This document shows, in pieces, positions 15,915 to 24,771 of a DNA stretch of 64,000 nt. A program made the position numbers and the translations under genes. The notes beneath the pieces were generated by a model. The model was not told the DNA's origin. It searched no databases and was given only the letters and a program-made list of their open reading frames with translations. The DNA comes from Mesorhizobium sp. (GTDB lineage Bacteria > Pseudomonadota > Alphaproteobacteria > Rhizobiales > Rhizobiaceae), in NCBI GenBank assembly GCA_004020315.1, contig SAQG01000032.1:1-64000 (forward strand). Direction: 5' to 3'. The first letter of the stretch is position 1. Each line of letters begins with the position of its first letter.

Positions 15915-17336
15915 CTACCGGGCGCCAACGCGCGCCGGAACCCGTGCTTTCCGCAAAACATCCGCCAGGTGACTGGTCAGGCCGATTCTACGGTCGAGGG
16001 TAATGCCCGTGTCTGGCTTCAGGCTGGAGGAGAGCGACCGAAGTGCCTCCAATCCTTGAGAGACGTCGAAGTCCACCCACTCGCCGGCATCGCCGGGCAC
16101 GATGACGTCACCGTCCGATACGCTGGCTCCGCTATGCAACTGGACGATCCAAAGCTCCGCCCCGTCGAAGACCCATTCGAATCTTGTCGCGCCAAGAGCA
16201 CCGACTAGCCTGGCATGGACGTCACGTACCCGTGCAAGAACGCCATCGGGAACCGGTTCGGGATCTGCCAGTCCGACCATGAAGCGGTCTCCAGTTCCTT
16301 TGATCCCCTCGACCACGAGAACACCAGTCGATGTCTCGATCGCCGCACCTGACCACTGCGCCGCGACGCCCTTCTGCGAAAGCACCGAAGAGATGGCGGT
16401 GCCGTCAGGATCCTCAGCTTGGAGCAAGGCGAACGGATCTTGCCATCCTCGTGCGGTGGTGAACTTGCCGGGCACCTGCTCCCGTGGGCTAGTTCGTATC
16501 CATACCTCTTCAAGACCCGTAGCCCGGCCAAACGAAAAGGGTGCGACCCGCCGGCCTATGACCGTGGTTCTCGGAACGGGAAACCCGCTTATATCCGCGA
16601 TCAAAAGCCCATAAGCCTTGTCGCCGATCATGCGGCTGAAATCGTTGGGCCACTCGGCTTTGACCAACCCGGTGGGGAAGAAATCCTCGGAATGTTCCCA
16701 GAAGATCACGTTGGCCTTCTTCCACCCCCGAGGTCTGGGATGCAGACTGAATTCAAGGCGTCCGTTTCGGCCGTCGGCGAAATCGACATCCACTCCGTAG
16801 ACTGTCTTGAAGAGCTGGACAGCCCTGTCCGTGGGAAGGCGCGCGAACCCGGGATTTTCTACTCCGCGAGGCGTCATGTCGGGGCGGAACTCGACTACAT
16901 CGCCCATCACGACGCCCGAGATACCGCCGTCCGAAACATCGATCGTCTCGTTGACAATCGTGAAGGCCCCCTCGTCGGCCATGCGCTCGACCGCGGTGAC
17001 CGCAGCAGCGGCAGTGTCCACGCCGTAGATAAACTCGCGGCTTTGGGATTGCTGAGCACTAAAGCTGCGAACGTTTACCGTGCCTTCGGAACTGCGCTCG
17101 AAAAGAGCCTGTATGGCATCGGCGACGGATTCGAACTGATGGTTTGCCTCGAAACCGGCGATGCGGCAGAACTGCTGCGCGGGTCCGCCGACTGCCGGCG
17201 CGAAGCTTACGAACTGCGCGACGTTGAACGTTTCCGCTAGCCGGTCCAATGTTTCATCTTTTCTGAAGACCGCTACGTCAGCTTGATCAGGCTTGTTATG
17301 CGAACCGCCCAACGTCACTTTCCTTTGAATCCACAA
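15915..17336 (-). CDS. Unknown 473-aa protein with PEP-synthase-like (ATP-grasp) C-terminal motif
   Basis: I cannot name this protein. Residues about 100-175 contain NVRSFSAQQSQSREFIYGV and NETIDVSDGGISGVVMGDVV. Near residue 405 is RFEWVFDGAELWIVQLHSG, which resembles the EW-DG-hhhhQ-RP segment that closes the ATP-grasp domain of PEP synthase and pyruvate phosphate dikinase. The phosphohistidine domain of those enzymes is missing. It may be a stand-alone ATP-dependent enzyme. The start is uncertain: the TTG at 17336 gives the longest product, and a GTG at 17318 follows AAAGGA closely. It precedes the 52-aa gene by 92 bp on the same strand and probably shares a transcript with the dGTPase gene. 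Confidence 0.65.
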   Translation of the reverse strand: MWIQRKVTLGGSHNKPDQADVAVFRKDETLDRLAETFNVAQFVSFAPAVGGPAQQFCRIAGFEANHQFESVADAIQALFERSSEGTVNVRSFSAQQSQSREFIYGVDTAAAAVTAVERMADEGAFTIVNETIDVSDGGISGVVMGDVVEFRPDMTPRGVENPGFARLPTDRAVQLFKTVYGVDVDFADGRNGRLEFSLHPRPRGWKKANVIFWEHSEDFFPTGLVKAEWPNDFSRMIGDKAYGLLIADISGFPVPRTTVIGRRVAPFSFGRATGLEEVWIRTSPREQVPGKFTTARGWQDPFALLQAEDPDGTAISSVLSQKGVAAQWSGAAIETSTGVLVVEGIKGTGDRFMVGLADPEPVPDGVLARVRDVHARLVGALGATRFEWVFDGAELWIVQLHSGASVSDGDVIVPGDAGEWVDFDVSQGLEALRSLSSSLKPDTGITLDRRIGLTSHLADVLRKARVPARVGAR

Positions 17337-18259
17337 CGCCTCAACACGCCGTGCGTGCCTGTCGTGTGTATCCTATCCGCAAGTTTCGCAATGGCCAAAT
17401 GACGTTGGCTCGCGCCTCCGTAATCTCCCCAACTTTGAAAGTCGGGTCCAACTCGTGCCGATGGGCAGCAAATGGGATCGACCGCTCAAGCCGCGCGATA
17501 GCAAAACCAGAAAGCTACTCTTTTTCACTGCCATCGGTTGGAACAAATAGAGAACAGAGGGCCTCGTGTCAAGCTGTCATGCGCCAAGCCAAAGCCCATA
17601 GAGCTTATTCAAAATTGCGCGCCTCGCTTAGAAGCAAGCTCGAGATCGCTTATTTATGGACGTTGCCTACGCGATCTGGCCGGCACATCTGGCCGGTTGT
17701 GTTCGAAAATTTGCGATTGCTGAATGTCCATAATGAGGGCGCAAAGCAGTCATACGCTGAGGGGTGCCGTCGTCGAGCAGAGCACGTTTGGCTTTGCATG
17801 CATGTGACCGCCGGCTGCTTCTTAAAGACTCGCGAAAATCAGAGATTGCCGTCGAAGCGCGTGTCAGATGCATAATGGAATGGTCTTAATTCAACGCGTT
17901 GTCTGCCATTTCCCGGTAGGGCGATATCGGCCGCAGGTATGAAACAACAAGGCGTCATGCCGCCTTGACAGGCCGCTCCGCTCGGTAAGACCCCTCGTCA
18001 CGTCTTGAGCTTATGAACGGGTCTGCGACAGGCCGCTCAGTAAGATCGCCCTAGGGATTTCTGGCACGGCACTAGCCGCTATCTGCAACCAATTTCAGGT
18101 TCCTTACCCCGGTTCAGGGTACGTGACCCGCGCAAGTTCGCGCCGACGAGGAAAAAAAGCGACAGGAGGAGTGGGGAGCTATGAACGGCAGGAGGATACC
18201 CGAAAGACAGCTCAGGCTCTTCCCGACAGCCGGGAGCAGCTTGAGGAAATCATCGAGAG
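17337..18259. other. Island filler with short non-coding or decayed frames
   Basis: About 900 bp with no gene I can support. Open frames (for example 17351-17875) have no ribosome binding site, lack codon bias and match no family known to me. The 18120-18200 stretch has a purine-rich ribosome-site-like block (AGGAGGAGTGGGGAG) before a short ATG frame. Confidence 0.45.
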
Positions 18260-18541
18260 GTGGGGAAAGTTACGACGGTAGAGCGCTTTTTCACGGATGT
18301 GGAAGAGCGCCTAAAGTGCACGACCGGGGAGCGTCGGCAGCGCCTGGAGGAGCGTCTGACGCTCGCCTGCCGCGCCGTGTCCATGGCCGAGGCCGCGGGT
18401 GCCGCGGCGGGATTGAGCGCACCTGATGAGCTTGGCGGCGACAAACACCGACTACCAGCCCACACGCTCCTAGTGGGTTTGTGCCCGAACAACTTCCTCG
18501 GGAAGCCCATTCTGAGCGCTGGCGCGGTGATGCGGCGATAG
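18260..18541 (+). CDS. Possible small island protein, 93 aa
   Basis: A GTG-started frame whose first half (VTTVERFFTDVEERLKCTTG, then RRQRLEERLTLACRAVSMAE) is a plausible charged helical protein; the second half looks like read-through. It overlaps the end of another short frame (stop at about 18281) that encodes REQLEEIIERWGKLRR. Two short overlapping charged frames of this kind occur in toxin-antitoxin-like pairs, but nothing here identifies them. Could equally be decayed sequence. Confidence 0.25.
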   Translation: MGKVTTVERFFTDVEERLKCTTGERRQRLEERLTLACRAVSMAEAAGAAAGLSAPDELGGDKHRLPAHTLLVGLCPNNFLGKPILSAGAVMRR

Positions 18542-18888
18542 CCATAGGTGGGTGCTCGTCGACCAAAGGGCGAATGAGCGGCAGCAGCGCTGCATGACAA
18601 ACGACAAGCGAGATACGCTTCCAGCCCGAATACCTCCTCGCCCAAGCAGTTCGCAAATCTCGCTGCCTGATCAGCACTCCGCCAATCCGCGTGCAGGCGT
18701 TGCAACAGATTCTTCAAAGAAATTCATAGGATCTTAGCATCGCCAAGCCGCGGGAAATGGTACGCAAACATAGTTGGTCCGACCTGTCGCATCTGCTGAG
18801 AACGCTGCGCCGGCCTCACCCTAGTTCAACGCGCAGTCACGCAAGCCGGCGGCTATCTGGTCACCGTGCGGCGAAGGGGCAGATCACA

Positions 18889-19689
18889 ATGGGCACGAAC
18901 AATCCTCCGCTTTCCCCCGAGGACGTCGAACGCTTCGGGCCTGATCCCCTTACCAGCTTCCGCACCAACCTGGCGTCGGTTGAAGAGCGCATCACGCTTG
19001 CTTGCGCACGGGCCGGGCGCGACCGAGCCTCCGTGCGGTTGCTGCCGATCACCAAGACGGTGCCGGCCCAAATCCTGCGATATGCCTTCGACGTCGGCGT
19101 CAGCACCTTCGGCGAGAACAAGATCCAGGATGCAATGTCAAAGTGCGAGGCGCTTCACGATCTCGCCATCGACTGGAGCATCGTCGGACATCTGCAGACC
19201 AACAAAGCCAAATATCTGACCCGCTTCGCGCGTGAGTTTCATGCGCTCGACAGCCTGCAGCTCGCCGACCTTCTTAACACGCGACTGGAGCGCGAAGATC
19301 GCTTCCTCGACGTCTACGTGCAGGTCAACACGTCTGGCGAGGACAGCAAGTTCGGCCTACATCCGAACGCACTGCTGCCCTACTTGGAGACCCTCGATCT
19401 GCTTCCCCGTCTCCGGCCATGCGGGTTGATGACGCTTGCGCTGTTTTCCTCCGACGTGGCCAAGGTGCGGGCTTGCTTCATTCTACTGCGCCGGCTGCGG
19501 GACAAAGCCGTGAAGCACAATGCCGCGCTGACCGGGCTCTCCATGGGCATGACCGGAGACTTCGAGGCAGCCATCGAGGAAGGCGCCACTGTCGTGCGCG
19601 TCGGTCAGGCCATCTTCGGCAAGCGGCCGACGCCTGACGGCCACTACTGGCCGGGTTTCGCCCCCACTGACCGAGGAATTGAACCATGA
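18889..19689 (+). CDS. YggS/PLPBP-family pyridoxal-phosphate-binding protein
   Basis: A 266-aa protein of the PLP homeostasis family, a TIM barrel like the N-terminal domain of alanine racemase but without the second domain. The PLP lysine is in RLLPITKTVP, the FGENKIQDAMSK motif matches FGENyvQE of the family, and IVGHLQTNKAKYL and GLSMGMTGDFEAAIEEGATVVRVG match its later signatures. It is about 30 residues longer than YggS at the N terminus. The ATG at 18889 follows AAGGGG. It stands alone on the island among decayed sequence and is probably a paralogue of a chromosomal copy; its role there is unknown. Confidence 0.85.
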   Translation: MGTNNPPLSPEDVERFGPDPLTSFRTNLASVEERITLACARAGRDRASVRLLPITKTVPAQILRYAFDVGVSTFGENKIQDAMSKCEALHDLAIDWSIVGHLQTNKAKYLTRFAREFHALDSLQLADLLNTRLEREDRFLDVYVQVNTSGEDSKFGLHPNALLPYLETLDLLPRLRPCGLMTLALFSSDVAKVRACFILLRRLRDKAVKHNAALTGLSMGMTGDFEAAIEEGATVVRVGQAIFGKRPTPDGHYWPGFAPTDRGIEP

Positions 19690-20500
19690 TTTTTCGCGAA
19701 CGGCCTGTCTGCTTTTCCGATCACCCCCGCCGATCGTTCCGGCCGGGTCGAGATATAGGCGTTAGGAAACTGGTCAGCCGTTGATCGCGGCTGAGGTCGC
19801 TTCCATCGGCCTGCCGCGACGCAAGCGGCCTTTCTGGGCGTAGGCGCAAGCTTATGGCCAATTGGGCGGATTTCGACATCGCCGCCGCGCACTATTCCCA
19901 TGGCTACGACCTGCTTTGCATTGAGGATCAGGGCAAGCTGGTCGCGAATTCCATCTTCGGGGCACAGCACGCCGCCGATGTCAGGGCGTGTTCGCCGTCC
20001 GCACAATCACCGTGATGGATGTCGCCGCGCTCTGCTGGAAACGATTCTGGTTTCCGCTCTGGAGGTGGCGAACGCCATGACGGTCCTGGTGAGCAAGTCC
20101 CTCGGATATTTCAGGTGAACCTAGCCCAGTTCTACGAGCGCGTGATCCAGCCCGCAATGGATGGCGTGGTGCTCCATCCCGTCCTCGAACAGGCGAGGCA
20201 GTATGAGATGAGCAATGGCGGCCCGATCATCGGGAGGTCACGCGCCGCGACATCGCCGAGACGATCAGGTTCATTCCGCAAGCCGAGAATCCGAGCGATG
20301 AGGACCTGGATTCCGGGACTACATGAATCCACCCGACGCCATGCAAAGGGTTGACCGTGAGCGAAGACGACCGGTCCAAACAGCCCAAGACGCAGAAGGC
20401 CTTCGAGACACAGTCGCGAAGTCGGTGTGCTCGTGAGCAAGACCTAGGCTTGCCGACCATCGCAAAGCTCGCCGGTTGGTCGAAGGAGACGATGTGCTCG
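19690..20500 (+). pseudogene. Decayed coding sequence between the YggS-like and AlpA-like genes
   Basis: Protein-like stretches change frame several times: WADFDIAAAHYSHGYDLLCI and EDQGKLVANSIFGAQHAADV (19863-19990), VNLAQFYERVIQPAMDGVVL (about 20115), then DIAETIRFIPQAENPSDEDL (20250-20320) before a stop. The runs look like real protein and each is interrupted by a stop or shift, as expected for genes in decay. I do not recognise the original families. Confidence 0.4.
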
Positions 20501-20564
20501 TAGTTGAGAGCTATATTCAGATTGGAGCAGATGCGCGATCGTTGGCCCTAAGGAGCCCTTCGGT

Positions 20565-20933
20565 ATGCAAATGGTCAAACGGCAGAAGCAAACTCAAAGC
20601 GAAAGCTGCCAGGACATAGAGGCCGCGCCAGCGGATCGCCCCCTTCCGGTTCTACCGCACATTGAGGTGCGACACGTCGTGCGAACTGTTCGCCGATCGC
20701 AATTGCGAGAAATCGTCCCGCTATCGGACACGACCATTTATGAAATGGAACAACGAGGCGAGTTTCCCCGACGGTTCCATCTGGCCCCCCGCTGCGTCGT
20801 TTGGGACCTGGGAGAAGTCGAAGCGTGGATTCAGGAACGGCGGAACGCGTCCTCTGCTGGTTCAATCGAACTGGCCCCGGGACCAGACGTGCGGTCACGA
20901 AAGACCAGACCCGTCAAATCGGATCGAGGATGA
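20565..20933 (+). CDS. AlpA-family transcriptional regulator / excisionase-like protein
   Basis: A 122-aa protein with an AlpA/MerR-like DNA-binding domain at about residues 48-92: EIVPLSDTTIYEMEQRGEFP, then RRFHLAPRCVVWDLGEVEAW. AlpA-type proteins control integrase genes and excision of prophages and islands. AAGGAG 9 nt upstream fixes the ATG. Its last 20 bp overlap the convergent integrase gene, which places it with the recombination module of the island. Confidence 0.85.
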   Translation: MQMVKRQKQTQSESCQDIEAAPADRPLPVLPHIEVRHVVRTVRRSQLREIVPLSDTTIYEMEQRGEFPRRFHLAPRCVVWDLGEVEAWIQERRNASSAGSIELAPGPDVRSRKTRPVKSDRG

Positions 20934-22167
20934 CGGCTGCCCCGAAAATCGGCTGCAGTGTTGGTGCGTGTTTGTTGCCGGCCGCCCACGCTTCAATCAT
21001 GTCGGCCCATTCCTGCAGCATGTGGCGCCGCTGCGGTTCGTATTCAGCCTTGTTATAGACGCCGCGGGAGGAGCGACTGTCTTCGTGGGCAAGGCATTTT
21101 TCGATCCAGTCGCGATTGAATCCGATCTCGTTTAGCAGGGTGGAGCCGGTCCGCCGTAGATCGTGCACCGTAAAGGGAGCAAGAGGCAGATCCTGTTTTT
21201 TTGCGCGGTCTACAATCGCCATGGTAATCCGATTGAAAGTCGCGCGCGACAGGGGTTCGTCGGCGTCGTAGCGAGATGGAAGCACGTATCGAGAGTTAGC
21301 AGCGCAGGTCTTGAGCGCAATCATGATGTCGAGGGACTGGCGGGAGAGGTAGACGTTATGTGGCTTCTTTCGCTTCATTCGCTCTTTGGGAATACTCCAT
21401 ACCGCGTTCTCGAAGTCAACCTCATCCCACGTCGCGTCCAGAAGCTCACTTTTCCGAACCATCGTGAGCAGGATCATCTTTAGGCCCAGCCGAATGGTTG
21501 GCAAAGTCGGCACATTTTCCAACTCTTTGAGCATGATTCGAATTTCTACGGGTGACAACGCCCGGTCTTTCGCCTCGAAGGTGGCTATCGACGCCGGGCC
21601 TACCTCGTCCGCCGGATTGGCGATCTTCTCGCCGTGCAGAATGGCATAACCATAGACCTGCTTAATGATATCCCGGACATGAATGGCCGTTGCTGGTGCG
21701 CCCCGGTCCCTGACCTTTGCACAGAGCGCCCGCAAATCGTCCGATGTTATTTCTGTGAGGAGCCTTTTATCCCAAACCGGCAAGATGTCTCGATCGAAGA
21801 CGGCTTTGCGCATCGAGCGCGTGCTGTCCGCCATCTTCGCCTCTTTAAACCATCTTCTGCCGGCATCGCCGAACGTGCCAGTCTCAGACAGGCGGCGCTT
21901 TTCACGCTGCTTTTCCTGGGCTGGTGATTTTCCGGCCGCCACCATTTTTCGTGCGGCAAGACAGCGGTCACGCGCCTCTGCTAGCGAGATGCCTCCCTCA
22001 CCATAGCGGCCCAGCGTCACTGTCTCTCGCCGACCATTCACTCGGTAGTCGTATCGGAACGATATCTGCCCTGTGGGAGCCACGGTCGCGTACATACCGT
22101 CACGATCAGTGACTTTGTAAATTTTGTCTTTTGATTTGAGCTTTTTAAGCGCGATGTCTGTGAGCAT
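20914..22167 (-). CDS. P4-type tyrosine recombinase (island integrase)
   Basis: A 417-aa site-specific integrase. The N-terminal domain is the DUF4102 type (MLTDIALKKLKSKDKIYKVT, with RYGEGGISLAEARDRCL), followed by a core-binding domain and the catalytic domain: first Arg in LLTMVRKSELLDATWDEVDF, HDLRR with His and second Arg, LAHEDSRSSRGVYNKAEY with the third catalytic His and the nucleophilic Tyr. It looks intact. It lies 315 bp from the 3' end of guaA on the same strand, the usual place for an integrase that uses the guaA 3' end as attachment site. Confidence 0.93.
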   Translation of the reverse strand: MLTDIALKKLKSKDKIYKVTDRDGMYATVAPTGQISFRYDYRVNGRRETVTLGRYGEGGISLAEARDRCLAARKMVAAGKSPAQEKQREKRRLSETGTFGDAGRRWFKEAKMADSTRSMRKAVFDRDILPVWDKRLLTEITSDDLRALCAKVRDRGAPATAIHVRDIIKQVYGYAILHGEKIANPADEVGPASIATFEAKDRALSPVEIRIMLKELENVPTLPTIRLGLKMILLTMVRKSELLDATWDEVDFENAVWSIPKERMKRKKPHNVYLSRQSLDIMIALKTCAANSRYVLPSRYDADEPLSRATFNRITMAIVDRAKKQDLPLAPFTVHDLRRTGSTLLNEIGFNRDWIEKCLAHEDSRSSRGVYNKAEYEPQRRHMLQEWADMIEAWAAGNKHAPTLQPIFGAAVILDPI

Positions 22168-22482
22168 AGGAGGAGACGGATGGGCGCATCTAGGATCGTG
22201 AAATGCCTCATTTTACCGTCATTCGTTTTACCGTCAAGGCTCTGGGAGAGCCCATTGGATCCAATGCCTTACCTCGAAAGATGCCAACAGGCTTGAGTCC
22301 GGCGCAGTGACGGCATCAGTCTGCAGCGAAGATGACGCGAGAAGGAATGCCGTCAGATCTACCGCCAAATGATTCCGCTTAGGGGCGATAGTCAGCGATA
22401 GACGTAGAATGAAAGCACATGAAATTCAGACGCTTAATGAAGCTTCCTCGATAGTCGCCGAATGCTAGCGAACGACCGACCT
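22168..22482. other. Integrase promoter and presumed attachment region next to guaA
   Basis: No gene is present. The 11-bp sequence TTTTACCGTCA occurs twice, at 22211-22221 and 22226-22236, a 15-bp period, and could be arm-type integrase sites or an operator of the integrase gene. The presumed attachment core is at or inside the end of guaA (22483 onwards). I could not find a second copy of the guaA end elsewhere in the window. Confidence 0.45.
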
Positions 22483-24045
22483 TTATTCCCACTCGATTGT
22501 GCCCGGCGGCTTGCTCGTCACGTCGTAGACGACGCGGTTGATGCCGCGCACCTCGTTGATGATGCGGGTGGCGGCGGCGCCGAGGAACGACATGTCGTAG
22601 TGGTAGAAATCCGCCGTCATGCCGTCGACCGAGGTGACGGCGCGCAACGCGCAGACGAACTCATAGGTACGGCCATCGCCCATCACGCCGACGGTCTGCA
22701 CCGGCAGCAGCACGGCGAAGGCCTGCCAGATGGCATCGTAGAGGCCGGCCTTGCGGATCTCGTCGAGATAGATGGCGTCGGCCTCGCGCAGGATCTCCAG
22801 CTTTTCGCGGGTGATGCCGCCCGGGCAGCGGATGGCGAGACCGGGGCCGGGAAACGGATGCCGGCCGATGAAGCTGTCGGGCAGGCCGAGCTCCTTGCCA
22901 AGCGCCCTCACCTCGTCCTTGAACAGTTCGCGCAGCGGCTCGACCAGCTGCATGTTCATGCGCTCGGGCAGGCCGCCGACATTGTGGTGCGACTTGATCG
23001 TCACCGACGGACCGCCGGTGAAGGAGACGCTTTCGATGACGTCGGGATAGAGCGTGCCCTGCGCCAGGAAATCGGCGCCGCCGAGTTTCTCGGCCTCCTC
23101 CTCGAACACCTCGATGAACAGCCGCCCGATGGTCTTCCGCTTCTTTTCCGGATCCGACTCGCCCTCGAGCGCGCCGATAAAACGGTCCGAAGCATCGACC
23201 AGGATGAGCGGCAGATTGTAGTGCTGGCGAAACATCTCCACCACGCCTGATGCCTCGTCCTTGCGCATCAGCCCGTGGTCGACAAGGATGCAGGTGAGCT
23301 GGTCACCGACCGCCTCGTGAATCAGCAGTGCGGCGACCGAGGAATCGACGCCGCCCGAAAGCGCGCAGATGACTTTGCCCTTGCCGACCTGCTTGCGGAT
23401 CGTCTCGACCGCGTGCTCGCGGTAGGCGCGCATGGTCCAGTCGCCTTCGATGCCGGCGATCTTGTGGACGAAGTTTTGGAGCAAGCGGGCGCCGTCCGGC
23501 GTGTGCACCACTTCGGGGTGGAACATGATGCCGTACATCTTGCGCTCGACATTGCCGAAGATGGCGAAGGGCGAGCCTTCCGACTTTCCGAACACCTCGA
23601 ACCCCTTGGGCAAGGAGATGACGCGGTCACCATGGCTCATCCACACCTGGTGGCGCTGGCCGGGCGCCCAGAGGCCCTCGAACAGCGGGCTGTCCTTGTA
23701 GATCTCAACGAAGGCACGGCCGAATTCGCGATGGTCGGAGCTTTCGGCGACGCCGCCCATCTGCACGCACATGGCCATCTGGCCATAGCAGATGCCGAGC
23801 ACCGGCACACCGGCATCGAAGACGATCTGCGGCGCGCGCGGGCTGCCGATGTCGCCGGTCGAGGCCGGGCCGCCGGAGAGGACCACCGCCTTCGGATTGA
23901 TGCGCGTGAACGCCGCTTCGGCCGACTGGAACGGCACGATCTCGGAAAAGACGCCGGCCTCGCGGATGCGCCTGGCGATGAGCTGCGTGAACTGACTGCC
24001 GAAATCGACAATCAGGACGGTGTCGGGATGATTGGCTATCTTCAT
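22483..24045 (-). CDS. guaA: GMP synthase (glutamine-hydrolysing)
   Basis: Converts XMP to GMP with glutamine and ATP, the last step of guanine nucleotide synthesis. A 520-aa two-part enzyme: an N-terminal class I amidotransferase (LIVDFGSQFTQLIARRIREA, nucleophile Cys86 in GVPVLGICYGQM, and MFHPEVVHT with the catalytic His/Glu), then an ATP-pyrophosphatase domain with the PP-loop ALSGGVDSSVAALL, and the dimerisation domain ending PPGTIEWE. The length is usual for GuaA, so the integration event next to it left the reading frame complete. Confidence 0.97.
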   Translation of the reverse strand: MKIANHPDTVLIVDFGSQFTQLIARRIREAGVFSEIVPFQSAEAAFTRINPKAVVLSGGPASTGDIGSPRAPQIVFDAGVPVLGICYGQMAMCVQMGGVAESSDHREFGRAFVEIYKDSPLFEGLWAPGQRHQVWMSHGDRVISLPKGFEVFGKSEGSPFAIFGNVERKMYGIMFHPEVVHTPDGARLLQNFVHKIAGIEGDWTMRAYREHAVETIRKQVGKGKVICALSGGVDSSVAALLIHEAVGDQLTCILVDHGLMRKDEASGVVEMFRQHYNLPLILVDASDRFIGALEGESDPEKKRKTIGRLFIEVFEEEAEKLGGADFLAQGTLYPDVIESVSFTGGPSVTIKSHHNVGGLPERMNMQLVEPLRELFKDEVRALGKELGLPDSFIGRHPFPGPGLAIRCPGGITREKLEILREADAIYLDEIRKAGLYDAIWQAFAVLLPVQTVGVMGDGRTYEFVCALRAVTSVDGMTADFYHYDMSFLGAAATRIINEVRGINRVVYDVTSKPPGTIEWE

Positions 24046-24101
24046 GGCGAGCGTTTAGAGAAAGAAACGAGTCGGCGCAATGGGTTGAGAGGTCGTCTGT
24101 C

Positions 24102-24767
24102 TCAATCCGATTTCGCGTCTTCATACGGTGATCCAAACTGCAGCGCGCCGGACCCGATCGCCTGTTCCAGCCGCATGACCGCATCCGCCAGCTTCTCGTC
24201 GATGACGTGGAGATACTCCTTCCAGTCGCCGACATGCCTGAGATCGGCAGCCCCGTCGGAAATGCCGCGCAGTCCGACGAGCGGCACGCCGAACAATTGG
24301 CAGGCTCGCAAGCAGGCGAAGGTCTCCATGTCGACCATGTCCTCGGCAATCGCATCATAGGCGCTGCCGGAAATGATCGCCGCGCCGGTCGACAGCGTCG
24401 CCTCTCTTATGCCGGGAACCCTGAACGGCAGCGGCACGGTTACCGGCAGGTCGAGAAACGGCGTCGCGCCCTTCTCGAAACCCAATGGCGAGGCGTCGAT
24501 GTCGCGGTAGGCGACCGAAACGGCCTGGTAGATTTCCGTCTGTTCCAGTGTCCGGCTGCCCGCCGAGCCGAGCGACACGACGAGGTCCGGCAGCGCCTTT
24601 TCAGACTTCAGCCACGACAGTTCCGCGCCCAGCCTGACACCCGCTTCGACCGGCCCCACCCCTGTCATGACAGGCGTGAACAGCCGCTGCAGATGCGGAC
24701 CGTATTCGGCCTGCGCCGCCATCACGAAGAGGACGTCCCTACCCGCAATTCTGACCGCCTTGCGCAT
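24102..24767 (-). CDS. Phosphorylase-superfamily nucleosidase (MTA/SAH nucleosidase-like)
   Basis: A PNP_UDP_1-family enzyme of 221 aa that probably hydrolyses 5'-methylthioadenosine or S-adenosylhomocysteine. Visible family motifs are VLFVMAAQAEYGP, the glycine-rich TGVGPVEAGV, VVSLGSAGSRTLEQTEIYQA and the ribose/base contact DMVDMETFACLRACQ, with GLRGISDGA carrying the catalytic Asp. I preferred the ATG at 24767, 4 bp after the thioesterase stop and with GAAGG upstream; ATG at 24788 would overlap that gene by 17 bp. It forms an operon with the thioesterase. Confidence 0.82.
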   Translation of the reverse strand: MRKAVRIAGRDVLFVMAAQAEYGPHLQRLFTPVMTGVGPVEAGVRLGAELSWLKSEKALPDLVVSLGSAGSRTLEQTEIYQAVSVAYRDIDASPLGFEKGATPFLDLPVTVPLPFRVPGIREATLSTGAAIISGSAYDAIAEDMVDMETFACLRACQLFGVPLVGLRGISDGAADLRHVGDWKEYLHVIDEKLADAVMRLEQAIGSGALQFGSPYEDAKSD

Positions 24768-24771
24768 CGGA

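Noticed and set aside
17351..17875. 174-codon open frame in the island
   Set aside because: No ribosome binding site, no domain and mixed codon use; not distinguishable from chance.
22483..22520. Second copy of the guaA 3' end as left island boundary
   Set aside because: Read through the window by eye, no repeat of the terminal guaA bases was found, so the left edge is not assigned.
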